The translations under genes and the position numbers were made by a program. DNA of 64,000 bases, taken from positions 43,815 through 107,814 of the forward strand of contig SVMM01000013.1 of assembly GCA_015067435.1 (NCBI GenBank), read 5' to 3'. Numbering within the stretch: position 1 is the first letter of the stretch; every line of letters starts with the position of its first letter. Origin of the DNA: Oscillospiraceae bacterium (GTDB taxonomy: Bacteria > Bacillota > Clostridia > Oscillospirales > Oscillospiraceae). Positions 34,013 through 41,995 of this stretch are shown one piece after another. Under the pieces are notes generated by a model. That model made no database searches. It was not told the origin of the DNA and worked only from the letters and a program-made list of their open reading frames with translations.

Positions 34013-35515
34013 TCATATCGAGTCTTGGATCTCCCGCAGGATTCGCGCGTGGGTCTCGTCGAACAAAAGCTCTTTGTTGTAGCGGAAATACGCCTCACAG
34101 CCGTAGGTTTCGAGAAACCATGACGTGTCGTAACCCGCGGTAAGCTCTGTGACGAAAAGAACCAGCTCCTGACCTTCGCCCGCTGCGGTTTCCAGAAATG
34201 CGAAGCTGTTGTCAAACAGACTTCCGGTTTCCGCTGCGGCGGTCTCCTGCGCCGTGACGATCTCGCCGAAGCGGCTGCGCACCGTTTCCATCGCCGTCTC
34301 GCCATCGGTGACACCGCCGTCGCGCAGTGCGACGAGGTACGGTTCCAGCGCGGTAAGCGTCCGTTGACGGAGCTGGCGCGTTTCCGGGTCAAGGTGTCCG
34401 GCTTCCTTCGCGACACGCAGCGCATCCTGCTGCTTTTCAATCAAATCCGTCAACACAGCCTGCGGCGGCTCGGACGAGACTCGGGACTTGAACGCCGTGA
34501 GCGCTTCATGCAGGTATTCCGTCACCGCGTCCTGGCGCCGCAAGGCGCGCGATGCTTCGCCCAGACGCGACAGCAGCAGACCCATAACGGAAATTTTTTC
34601 GTCAAACGGCGCCGCGCGAAACTCGGAAGCGGTGATTTTCTGCCAGCTTCCGTTCAAAATATCATCCACATGGTACGTTTTCTGATATTTATAGTACAAT
34701 TGCAGATAGTTGGCAAAATCCTTGGCAATGCGGGGCAGCTGGATATACTCCCCTACCACGGTCCGATCCACCTGAAGCCCCAGCGATTCATAGGCGTAGA
34801 GCAGCTCGCTCAGATCCTCCCAGCCGCGCGCGGTGGCGAACTGGAGCCCGTCGGCAGTGGTCTCCATGCGGTAAAAGCAATCCTTTTTGATGTCCAGATA
34901 GGAGATCACCGCGCCGTGCAGGCCCTTTTGCTGCGCGTATTCCTTCCAGACGGCGAAATCCTCCGCCACGTCCATGCGCCGCACGCGATCCAGCGTGACC
35001 ACGTCAAAGTCGCGCACCGATTTGTTGTACTCCGGCGGGTTGCCGGCCGCGACGATCAGCCAACCCTCCGGCAGCGCCTGATTGCCGAAGGTTTTGCATT
35101 GCAGGAATTGCAGCAGCATCGGCGAGAGCGTTTCGCTGACACAGTTGATCTCGTCGAGGAACAGGATGCCCTCGTGGAGGCCGGTCCGCTCCATCAGCTG
35201 ATGAACGCTGGCGAGGATCTCGCTCATCGTGTATTCGGTGACGCGATACTCTTTTCCGGCGAAGGTCCGCGTTTCGATGAAGGGCAGGCCCACGGCGCTC
35301 TGCCGCGTGTGGTGCGTGATCGTGTAGGATACGAGCCCCACGCCGTTTTCCCGCGCGATCTGCTCCATGATCTGCGTCTTGCCGATGCCCGGAGGCCCCA
35401 TCAGCAGCACGGGGCGCTGCCGGATGGACGGGATCAGATAGTTTCCGTATTCGTCTCTGGCGAGATACGCCTTGAGTGTGTTGGCGATCTCGATTTTCGC
35501 TTCCTTGATGTTCAT
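34013..35515 (-). CDS. MoxR-family AAA+ ATPase
   Basis: A 500-residue AAA+ ATPase of the MoxR/RavA-like type, thought to act as a chaperone with VWA-domain partners. Walker A is GPPGIGKTQIMEQIA near residue 40, Walker B is LFLDEINCVSE near 130, and a sensor segment AAGNPPEYNKSVRDFD lies near 165. The remaining 250 residues are an extension poor in known motifs, longer than the usual 300-350-residue MoxR. GGGGGAG precedes the ATG. It is the last gene after the DUF2201/VWA gene, 10 bp away, the typical MoxR-VWA pairing. Confidence 0.88.
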   Translation of the reverse strand: MNIKEAKIEIANTLKAYLARDEYGNYLIPSIRQRPVLLMGPPGIGKTQIMEQIARENGVGLVSYTITHHTRQSAVGLPFIETRTFAGKEYRVTEYTMSEILASVHQLMERTGLHEGILFLDEINCVSETLSPMLLQFLQCKTFGNQALPEGWLIVAAGNPPEYNKSVRDFDVVTLDRVRRMDVAEDFAVWKEYAQQKGLHGAVISYLDIKKDCFYRMETTADGLQFATARGWEDLSELLYAYESLGLQVDRTVVGEYIQLPRIAKDFANYLQLYYKYQKTYHVDDILNGSWQKITASEFRAAPFDEKISVMGLLLSRLGEASRALRRQDAVTEYLHEALTAFKSRVSSEPPQAVLTDLIEKQQDALRVAKEAGHLDPETRQLRQRTLTALEPYLVALRDGGVTDGETAMETVRSRFGEIVTAQETAAAETGSLFDNSFAFLETAAGEGQELVLFVTELTAGYDTSWFLETYGCEAYFRYNKELLFDETHARILREIQDSI

Positions 35516-35525
35516 GTTCTCCCCC

Positions 35526-36872
35526 TCACAGCTCCGGCATTTGATCCGCCGGCTCGTCCCACTCCTGCATTGCCTCGCGGTTTGCCCGCTCCAGATCCGG
35601 CAGCTCCAGCACCAGCCGGATCGCCCAGGGCGGCATTTTGAACGACAGCGGCGGCTCCTCCAGCAGGATGAACGCCGTGTCGTAGGGCGGGCGCTTGCGC
35701 GGATAGATTCCCATCCCGTCGGTGAAGTAGATGAGTCCGCGCAGATTTGTCAGCTCACCGCGCGCCTGCATTGCCGCAACGTGTTCGAAAACCGGACGGA
35801 AGTCCGTGGCGCTACCGCCGTTCAGGGTAAAGGCGTCCATATACGCCGCCAGCTCATCCATGCTGTGGATGGCGTCGTCAGCGCGCACCTGATCGTCGCA
35901 TTGGACGATATGGATGTCCAGCCGCCGGGTAAAGGTCTCCGTGGAGCGCAGGATCGTATAGGTGCAGCGCAAAAACTCCCGCACCAGCTCGCCGCTGGTG
36001 GACATGGAGGTATCGACGGCAATGACCAGCTGCTCGATCCGCCGTTCCTCTTTCGTCTCCGGCGGCTCAATCAGGGGCATGTTACCGTAGTGCGCGAGGC
36101 CGTAGGTGTAATAGATGTAGTCAAAAGCGTCGCCGTCCACCGCCATGATCTCCCGCGGCGCGGCAAAGCGGCGCAGAAAGGCGCGGTAGTCCACATCGTC
36201 CCGCGCGGAGACGCGAACCTGCTCCAATACGGCATCCCCGCCCTCCGCCTTGCCGGCAAGGACGGTTTCCATCGCGGTCTGCGTGCGTTCCGAGATGCCC
36301 TGCCAGTGCTCGTCCTGCCGCCTGCTCTGCTCGCGGCCGTCCTCGCCGTCCCAAAGATCGTGATCGTCCTGAAAGAAAAGGCGCTGAAGCTGCGCGCGTT
36401 CATACTCCGGCAGGTGTTCGCGCAGCAGATAGCGATAGATCCCCTCTGCGGTCAGCACCCGCATTTCTCCCCGGCAGGTATGGTACAGCTTTTGCCGCGC
36501 GGGCGACGCCGCAGCAGCGAGGCAGGGATATGCCAGCTCGTCCAGAATGCTTTCCACCGCGACGTCGCAGGCGAGATCCCACAGCGCAGCGTCGCGGCCG
36601 CGCTTTTTGGCGAGGTGCCGGAGCATACAGTGCAGGATCGTGTGCAAATAGGCCCGGTTGACCGCCGCCCGTCCGCGCATATAGCGCTCGGCAAGGTAGT
36701 TTCCGTCGTAGAAGAGCGATTCGCCGTCTGTCGCCAGTGTCAGCGTCACCTGCTCGCCCGGCGCGAAGCGCAGGGAGCAGAGTGCCGCGTCCAGATACGG
36801 CATCGCCATATAGAGTTCGTTGCGCGCGGCGAACAGGATGTCCTGTCCGAGCTTTTCTCTCCTGTTGTCCAT
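35526..36872 (-). CDS. DUF2201-type VWA-like protein (degenerate metallopeptidase domain)
   Basis: A 448-residue protein of the DUF2201 class: an N-terminal metallopeptidase-like domain followed by a VWA-like domain. Where the zinc peptidase motif HExxH is expected the sequence reads HTILHCMLRH (near residue 77). The histidines remain but the catalytic Glu is Thr, so peptidase activity is doubtful. The VWA part begins VIAVDTSMSTSGEL near residue 288 with a MIDAS-like DxSxS. It lies 10 bp before the MoxR gene and 12 bp after the LRR gene. A MoxR-VWA chaperone pair is the likely unit. Confidence 0.82.
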   Translation of the reverse strand: MDNRREKLGQDILFAARNELYMAMPYLDAALCSLRFAPGEQVTLTLATDGESLFYDGNYLAERYMRGRAAVNRAYLHTILHCMLRHLAKKRGRDAALWDLACDVAVESILDELAYPCLAAAASPARQKLYHTCRGEMRVLTAEGIYRYLLREHLPEYERAQLQRLFFQDDHDLWDGEDGREQSRRQDEHWQGISERTQTAMETVLAGKAEGGDAVLEQVRVSARDDVDYRAFLRRFAAPREIMAVDGDAFDYIYYTYGLAHYGNMPLIEPPETKEERRIEQLVIAVDTSMSTSGELVREFLRCTYTILRSTETFTRRLDIHIVQCDDQVRADDAIHSMDELAAYMDAFTLNGGSATDFRPVFEHVAAMQARGELTNLRGLIYFTDGMGIYPRKRPPYDTAFILLEEPPLSFKMPPWAIRLVLELPDLERANREAMQEWDEPADQMPEL

Positions 36873-36884
36873 GCCTATCCCGTC

Positions 36885-37853
36885 CTATAACGCAAAGCGC
36901 CGCGTCTCGCCGCCGCTGCGGTGCAGCTCCTCCAGCAGCACCGCGGTGCATGCGGTGTCCCGGTTTTCCCGTGCCGTCGCCGCTGCGGCGTGCAGCGCCT
37001 CCGCGGTGCAGCGGATCTGCCCCAGCAGCAAGCGCAGGAGCTCCGGATCCCGCAGGGAGAGCACATAGGCAAGCGCGACGTCCGCCTGCTCCGCCAGATA
37101 AATCCGGTATTGTTCCGCGGCAACGGCGGACAGCCCCTCCGGACAGCAGACGCGCCACAGGGCAAGACGGACGGCGGTATCCGCTTCGTGCTCTCCGGCA
37201 AGCAGCTTCGGCCAGAGCGCGTCGTAATCGCCGTAATGCAGCCTGCGGTTCCGGAAGATGTGATGGTAAGGCTGGCCCGCGCCGTAGACCTTGTAGTCGA
37301 AGTGGTGCGCGGGGGTGTTTTCCACGTACTCCTCATAGTACCCGGGAAAAATCAGCCGCGCCGCCGTTTTGCCCTCTGAACGGATCGAGAGATCCAGCTC
37401 GCCGGACAGCTCGCCCGTAAAGTAAGCGACCGCGTCCCCTGCCTCGCCGCCCGCACGCGTAATGCAGATCGTGTCCAGCGCACGGCAGTTCATCAGCGCA
37501 CCGGTGCCCCACACGATGGGGCGGTCGCTGAGATACAGCGTTTGCAGAGCGCGGCAGTTCATCAGCGCGTAATCGCCCGCCGCGGTAAGGCGATCCGGAA
37601 GCGTCAGTTCGCGCAGAGACTGGTTGTCCCACGCCCCGATTGCGGGCGCGCCGGTGATGGTCAGCGTCTCCCCGCTGATTTCCGGCGCGTTTGCGGCGAG
37701 CGCGCGGTCGCCAAGCGCCGTGACGGGCAGGCCGAATACGGTATCGGGAAGCGCCGCCCGCGCGTCACAGGTGACGGCGCGCAGGATCGCAACGCCGTCG
37801 GGCGACCGCAGGATGGTCAGTTTCCAGTTGTTGGCTCCGTAAATCGTTTCCAT
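36885..37853 (-). CDS. leucine-rich-repeat (BspA/LRR_5-like) cytoplasmic protein
   Basis: A 322-residue protein without signal peptide. Residues 60-135 contain LRR_5-type repeats: SLRELTLPDRLTAAGDYALMNC then ALQTLYLSDRPIVWGTGALMNC, each ending in a shared ALMNCRAL. The C-terminal half is helical and Ala/Leu-rich with no recognised domain. It starts 32 bp after the unknown protein's stop. A promoter lies so close to the ATG (37860-37888) that the mRNA may be leaderless; there is no ribosome site. It probably works with the MoxR and VWA proteins, perhaps as an adaptor or client. Confidence 0.7.
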   Translation of the reverse strand: METIYGANNWKLTILRSPDGVAILRAVTCDARAALPDTVFGLPVTALGDRALAANAPEISGETLTITGAPAIGAWDNQSLRELTLPDRLTAAGDYALMNCRALQTLYLSDRPIVWGTGALMNCRALDTICITRAGGEAGDAVAYFTGELSGELDLSIRSEGKTAARLIFPGYYEEYVENTPAHHFDYKVYGAGQPYHHIFRNRRLHYGDYDALWPKLLAGEHEADTAVRLALWRVCCPEGLSAVAAEQYRIYLAEQADVALAYVLSLRDPELLRLLLGQIRCTAEALHAAAATARENRDTACTAVLLEELHRSGGETRRFAL

Positions 37854-37859
37854 AGCGCC

Positions 37860-37888
37860 AGTATAGCAGGACTTTCCCGGGAAGTCTA
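37860..37888 (-). promoter_or_regulatory. promoter very close to the LRR gene start (possible leaderless mRNA)
   Basis: On the minus strand TAGACT (37883-37888) and TATACT (37860-37865) are 17 bp apart. The expected transcription start falls at or within a few bases of the ATG at 37853. Confidence 0.5.
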
Positions 37889-38629
37889 TGCCTGCACGGG
37901 GAAAGGCCAAAATTGTTCCCGCTTCGACGGCTGATCGTTGGGCACCCAGAGGGTCCTGCTGCCCAGCTTGATCCGCACGGCGCCGGACACAGCCAGCTTT
38001 GTGTGTGCCGCAGAGCTGGTGGTATAGCCGTTTTGCCGGCGGTAGAGCGCTTCGGACACCAGCCGCCCGCGCACGGAGCGCCACGACGGGGTTTTGACGC
38101 CCACCCATTCAAACCGGCCCTGCGATCCGGACAGAAATAACGCAAAGCCTTCCTCCGTCAGAAGCCGACTCATATGATCGCGGTGCAGCGCTTTTTCCTG
38201 ACGCTGCCGCAGGAAAACCTGATGCCGCTGCCGCTCCAGCTCCAGATCCCTGAGCGAGCTGTGGGGCGAGAGATAGTCGGCGAGATCGATGATCCTGACC
38301 TTTTTGTCGGATTTGGCGTTCTCTGCCCAGTATCGGGCGAGATCCTTTTCCGAGAAAAAGTAGTGTCCTCTGCGCAGCGTGGTGAATTCCGCCTCGGAGA
38401 GATCGACGGCCTGTCCGATCACATAATCCCGAAAGAAACGGTTCAAATGAATGTGGAGTACTTCGGGCAAAATGTTGTCCTCTACCCAATCGCGCTGACA
38501 GCACAGCAATCCGGTCAGATCGAGGATGTTGTACTTGAAGTCGCCGCGGAAGAGGGCAAGAACCTCCCGCGCAACGGCAGCGGCGGGCCGGCCTTCTCCA
38601 ACCGGTTCAATGGTGTAAAGGCGATCCAC
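37886..38629 (-). CDS. hypothetical protein, unknown family
   Basis: I do not recognise this 247-residue soluble protein. It is charged and mostly helical. The N-terminal part has LDLTGLLCCQRDWVEDNILPEVLHIHLNRFFRDYVI, seen here across residues 40-75, suggestive of a helical DNA- or protein-binding module. A strongly basic, Arg/Gln-rich helix follows (about 140-165), and a C-terminal part ends in basic and aromatic residues (KREQFWPF). The start is uncertain: a GTG at 38629 is the best in-frame codon, after a long AT-rich leader. It lies first in the LRR-VWA-MoxR direction and has its own promoter at 38697-38725. Confidence 0.55.
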   Translation of the reverse strand: MDRLYTIEPVGEGRPAAAVAREVLALFRGDFKYNILDLTGLLCCQRDWVEDNILPEVLHIHLNRFFRDYVIGQAVDLSEAEFTTLRRGHYFFSEKDLARYWAENAKSDKKVRIIDLADYLSPHSSLRDLELERQRHQVFLRQRQEKALHRDHMSRLLTEEGFALFLSGSQGRFEWVGVKTPSWRSVRGRLVSEALYRRQNGYTTSSAAHTKLAVSGAVRIKLGSRTLWVPNDQPSKREQFWPFPVQA

Positions 38630-38696
38630 TTCCTTCTCACGACCTTTTTGCACCCCGGAGGTGGGCGTTTTTAGTGATTTTAGATTTATTATAAAA

Positions 38697-38725
38697 AAGA
38701 TAACCTTTTTATAACTGTTTGTCAA
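38697..38725 (-). promoter_or_regulatory. promoter of the unknown-LRR-VWA-MoxR gene group
   Basis: On the minus strand a perfect TTGACA (38720-38725) and TATCTT (38697-38702) are 17 bp apart, giving a leader of roughly 60 nt before the GTG at 38629. Confidence 0.6.
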
Positions 38726-38776
38726 GCAATTGTGTTTCTTTTTCCGGCATAGAAGCGAAATAACTTGGGTGCGCGC

Positions 38777-38814
38777 AAAAAAAACATCCGCGAGCCACTG
38801 CGGTCTCACGGATG
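38777..38814 (-). terminator. strong rho-independent terminator of the GGDEF-EAL gene
   Basis: On the minus strand a 10-bp stem (38805-38814 with 38785-38794, one G-U pair) is followed by eight U residues. A second perfect stem without U-run (38877-38886 with 38893-38902) lies between it and the gene. Confidence 0.85.
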
Positions 38815-38934
38815 CTTGCGGATGGATTTGTCCGGGCGGACGGAGGCCGCGGCGCGACCCGATCGGCCGATCCAGAGACACGTTTGCGTACACAAACGTG
38901 TCCCCCCCTGCGGCGGCCTGTTTGGCAGGTTACT

Positions 38935-41061
38935 TCAGAGCGAAAAACCGGAGGTGTCGATATTAGTCTCGTTGCCGATGAGCGCCTCGAAATCCGGTAC
39001 GGGCATGGGCCTGTAGAAGTGGTAGCCCTGCACGTAGCGGCAGCCGAGGCTTTTGATAAACTCCGTTTCCTCCTCGGTCTCCACGCCCTCGACGATGATG
39101 GGCGCTTCCATCGACTTTGCCATGCCGACGATAGACTCCAAAATCTGCACACCCTTGCGGTCGTCGCTGTTCATGCGCAGGAACTTGGCGTCCAGCTTAA
39201 TGATGTCGACGCTGAGGCTCCGCAGCATGTTGAGCGAGGAGTAGCCGCTTCCGAAGTCGTCCATCAGGACGAGGAAGCCCTTTTCGCGCAAGCGCTTCAC
39301 GGTATCCGCCACCGCGTCGTCACCGACGTACGCAGACTCGGTGATCTCGATCTTGATGACGTCGACCGGCAGCTTGTACTTCCACAGCAGCAGATCGAAA
39401 TGAGAAGGCACATCGATGGTGAAAATATCGATCTGCGAGACATTGACGGAGACGGGCAGCGGCGTATGGCCCTCGTCGATCCATTTTCTCTGCCACGCGC
39501 AGACCTCATCCCAGACGAACTGGTCGAGGTCGGAAACGAAGCCGTATTGCTCCAGTACGGGGACAAAGATGCCCGGTGAAACCATCGAGCCGTCCGCTTT
39601 TTTCCATCGCACCAGCGACTCCGCGCCGACGACCTTGCCGCCCGCGATCTCGCATTGCGGCTGAAGGTTGATATACAGCTCGTGATTCTGAAGCGCCAGC
39701 TGGAAGTCGGAGAGGATCAGATAGTCCTGCTCCGTCTTTTTGTACATGGTCTCCTCAAAGACGCGGATGCGGCGGTGATAGTCCTCCTTGGCGTGCTGCG
39801 CCGCCTGTGACGCGCGGTCGAGCAGCTCCTCGACGTCGCTCTTCCCGTCCGCCATACAGACGCCGAAAGCGGGCATAAAGCCCACGGAGGTACCGTGCTC
39901 CACAACAAAGTTATGGATGCTGTCAAACAGCTTTTTGATCTTCTCCTCGTCGTAGGGTACGACCAGCGCAAAGTCGTCCTGCCCCCGATAACCGGCGAGA
40001 CCGCCGGTTTCTTTCTCCACCGTCACCAGCAGCTCGCCGATCTGCGCAAGCAGCTTGTCGCCCGTCTCTCTGCTGTACCACTCGTTGAACAGCTTGAAGT
40101 GCTCCAGATCGATGGCGATCACGCACCAGCCCTCGGTGTGCTCGCGCAGCAGCTCCTTGCCGCGCACATAGAGCGCGGTCTCCATCCTAAGCCCGGTCAG
40201 CTCGCTGCGCGACTCAATGTTCCCGTTGAGCCCCGCGCCGATCATGATGTGCTTGTCGTCGCCCTGCAGCTGGGCGGCACGCGTATAGGCGTAGACGTAT
40301 GCCCCATCCCGGATGATACGATAGTTGATGATGTATTCGCCGCGCTCCTCGACGGTGCGCAGGATTGTTTCCCGCGACATCATCCGGTCAAACTCGTCCC
40401 AGTCGTCCGGATGGATCAGCGGATGCAGGATGGCCTTGTTTTGGCCGAAGAAGTCGCTTCCCTCCAGCTCCAGCGGCTCTCCGGTCTTTTCGTCCGAGCT
40501 GTAATCCACAAAGTCGCCCGTCTCCGTGTCAACAAAATACAGATGGTCGTAATTCGCCGAGAGCGTATGGGCGATATTGGAGTGCATACTGCTCGCGCTC
40601 TGTGCCTTTTCGTAGGCCGCCTTCGCCTCCGCCGTCTCCTGCTTGTAGAGGAGCGGCCAGTCGTCCGTCGGCTCACCCGCCGCGATCGCCGCCTCGACCT
40701 CTGCCTGGCTTGTGGATGTGACCACGCTTATCATCCCGCCGTCCGGCGTGTCCAACGGGATAACGATATAGAGATACGCCAGCTCAAAATCATCCACAAA
40801 GCGGTTGATGATTTTTTGCAGCTCGTCTCGCTTCGGCGAGGAAACGCCGGTCTGGATACACTCGCGCAGATCATCCGCGTCCGTGCAGTGCTCCATGGCG
40901 GTCACGACATCCCGCAGCCTCGCGCCATACTGATCGTAAAGCGCGTTGGAAAACGCCATGCGCGTATAAAGCGACAGCATCAGGCTCAGGACGACCGTCA
41001 GCGCGCCGCAGCCAATCAGAATGCTCCGGTTGATGGGGCTTTTGTGCTTGCGTATCGCCAT
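38935..41061 (-). CDS. GGDEF-EAL membrane protein, probable c-di-GMP phosphodiesterase
   Basis: A 708-residue bifunctional-type c-di-GMP protein. A membrane helix (about 13-35), a sensor region to about 270, a GGDEF domain (about 280-430) and an EAL domain (about 450-700) appear in order. The GGDEF signature is degenerate, RGQDD, so cyclase activity is unlikely. The EAL part keeps its key residues: AESLVRW (EAL variant), NVSQID, the ITES glutamate, DDFGSGYSS and the EGVETEEE loop. It probably breaks down c-di-GMP, with the GGDEF domain as a GTP-sensing regulator. Single gene with its own promoter and terminator. Confidence 0.9.
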   Translation of the reverse strand: MAIRKHKSPINRSILIGCGALTVVLSLMLSLYTRMAFSNALYDQYGARLRDVVTAMEHCTDADDLRECIQTGVSSPKRDELQKIINRFVDDFELAYLYIVIPLDTPDGGMISVVTSTSQAEVEAAIAAGEPTDDWPLLYKQETAEAKAAYEKAQSASSMHSNIAHTLSANYDHLYFVDTETGDFVDYSSDEKTGEPLELEGSDFFGQNKAILHPLIHPDDWDEFDRMMSRETILRTVEERGEYIINYRIIRDGAYVYAYTRAAQLQGDDKHIMIGAGLNGNIESRSELTGLRMETALYVRGKELLREHTEGWCVIAIDLEHFKLFNEWYSRETGDKLLAQIGELLVTVEKETGGLAGYRGQDDFALVVPYDEEKIKKLFDSIHNFVVEHGTSVGFMPAFGVCMADGKSDVEELLDRASQAAQHAKEDYHRRIRVFEETMYKKTEQDYLILSDFQLALQNHELYINLQPQCEIAGGKVVGAESLVRWKKADGSMVSPGIFVPVLEQYGFVSDLDQFVWDEVCAWQRKWIDEGHTPLPVSVNVSQIDIFTIDVPSHFDLLLWKYKLPVDVIKIEITESAYVGDDAVADTVKRLREKGFLVLMDDFGSGYSSLNMLRSLSVDIIKLDAKFLRMNSDDRKGVQILESIVGMAKSMEAPIIVEGVETEEETEFIKSLGCRYVQGYHFYRPMPVPDFEALIGNETNIDTSGFSL

Positions 41062-41114
41062 AGCTCCCGCCGCTCCTCTCTGTGTAAAACCGCATATAAT
41101 AACAATTGTGTACC

Positions 41115-41142
41115 ATTATAAATGATAGGAAGGAAAAAACAA
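41115..41142 (-). promoter_or_regulatory. promoter of the GGDEF-EAL gene
   Basis: On the minus strand TTGTTT (41137-41142) and a perfect TATAAT (41115-41120) are separated by 16 bp, about 55 bp upstream of the start codon. Confidence 0.55.
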
Positions 41143-41296
41143 CCAAAAATAACAGAGGCGGCGATCCCCGCGGAGAAAATGGATAGACTTTTGCGGCGTT
41201 CTATGCTAACATGATTCCATGATCGGAACATCTGCCGTCAACCATCGCCCGGACGTAAGCGCCGGCGCGTCGGCCGGAGCCGTCGGGGGGTGCCGC

Positions 41297-41947
41297 ATGC
41301 AGCCGTCCAAGCTGGGGATCATCACAGCAAAATACCGGAAAAAGAACCATTTGACCGTTCGCGATTTCGCCGGAAAATGCGGGCTGAGCAAGTCCTATAT
41401 CTCCCTGCTGGAAAACGGGCGCGCGGGCTCGGAGGCACCTCCCTCTCCCACGCTGGGCGCCGTCATCTCCATAGCCGGAGCCATGGAGATGGACGCAAAC
41501 GAGCTTTTGCAGAGGCTGGGCCTCGCCCTCTCCCCTCCTGTCAATCCCGCGCTGAAAACCGCAAAGCAGGCGGAGCTCAAGCCCTTTGCCCATATCGAGC
41601 CCACGCTGGAAAACCTGAATGCCGCGGCAAGGGAGGGTCGTCTGCTGATCCTTCCCTTCCGGCCGCCCCGCAAGCGGGACGTCGTCTATGTCCCGATGTA
41701 TGCAAAGGACGGTTCCGTCGTTTCGCATGAGGTGACAAGCGTCGCCGGCGGGGTCTATCAGGCGCGCTCGGAGTACAGCGGGATGATTGAATTCAATCTG
41801 TACGACATCAACCGCACCGTTTTTGTCGACCGGAAGGCAGCGTATCAGGCGCTGAACGACTGGAAGCGGTCCCACAGCGACAACCGCGGCCTCTGGGTCG
41901 GTCCCGCCTCCTCCATGTTCACCGGGACGGACGCAGACGAAGAGTAA
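41297..41947 (+). CDS. XRE-family transcriptional regulator
   Basis: A 216-residue regulator. The N-terminal HTH (residues 5-65) contains KKNHLTVRDFAGKCGLSKSYISLLENGR-type sequence, here residues 14-41. The C-terminal 150 residues have no recognised domain but contain a YVPMYAKDGSVVSHEV strand reminiscent of a LexA/S24-like fold without a clear Ser-Lys dyad. An ATG 78 bases upstream is in frame, but GGGGGGTG sits five bases before the ATG at 41297 and the HTH begins there. It lies 48 bp upstream of the CASTOR/POLLUX-like channel gene and may control it. Confidence 0.8.
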   Translation: MQPSKLGIITAKYRKKNHLTVRDFAGKCGLSKSYISLLENGRAGSEAPPSPTLGAVISIAGAMEMDANELLQRLGLALSPPVNPALKTAKQAELKPFAHIEPTLENLNAAAREGRLLILPFRPPRKRDVVYVPMYAKDGSVVSHEVTSVAGGVYQARSEYSGMIEFNLYDINRTVFVDRKAAYQALNDWKRSHSDNRGLWVGPASSMFTGTDADEE

Positions 41948-41995
41948 CAGGCGCCGCCCTTAACCGGCAAAGGACTTCCGCCGGAGGCAGGCGTC

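Noticed and set aside
41219..41296. An N-terminal extension of 26 residues for the XRE regulator before the channel
   Set aside because: The upstream ATG has no ribosome site, while GGGGGGTG is ideally placed for the ATG at 41297 where the HTH begins.
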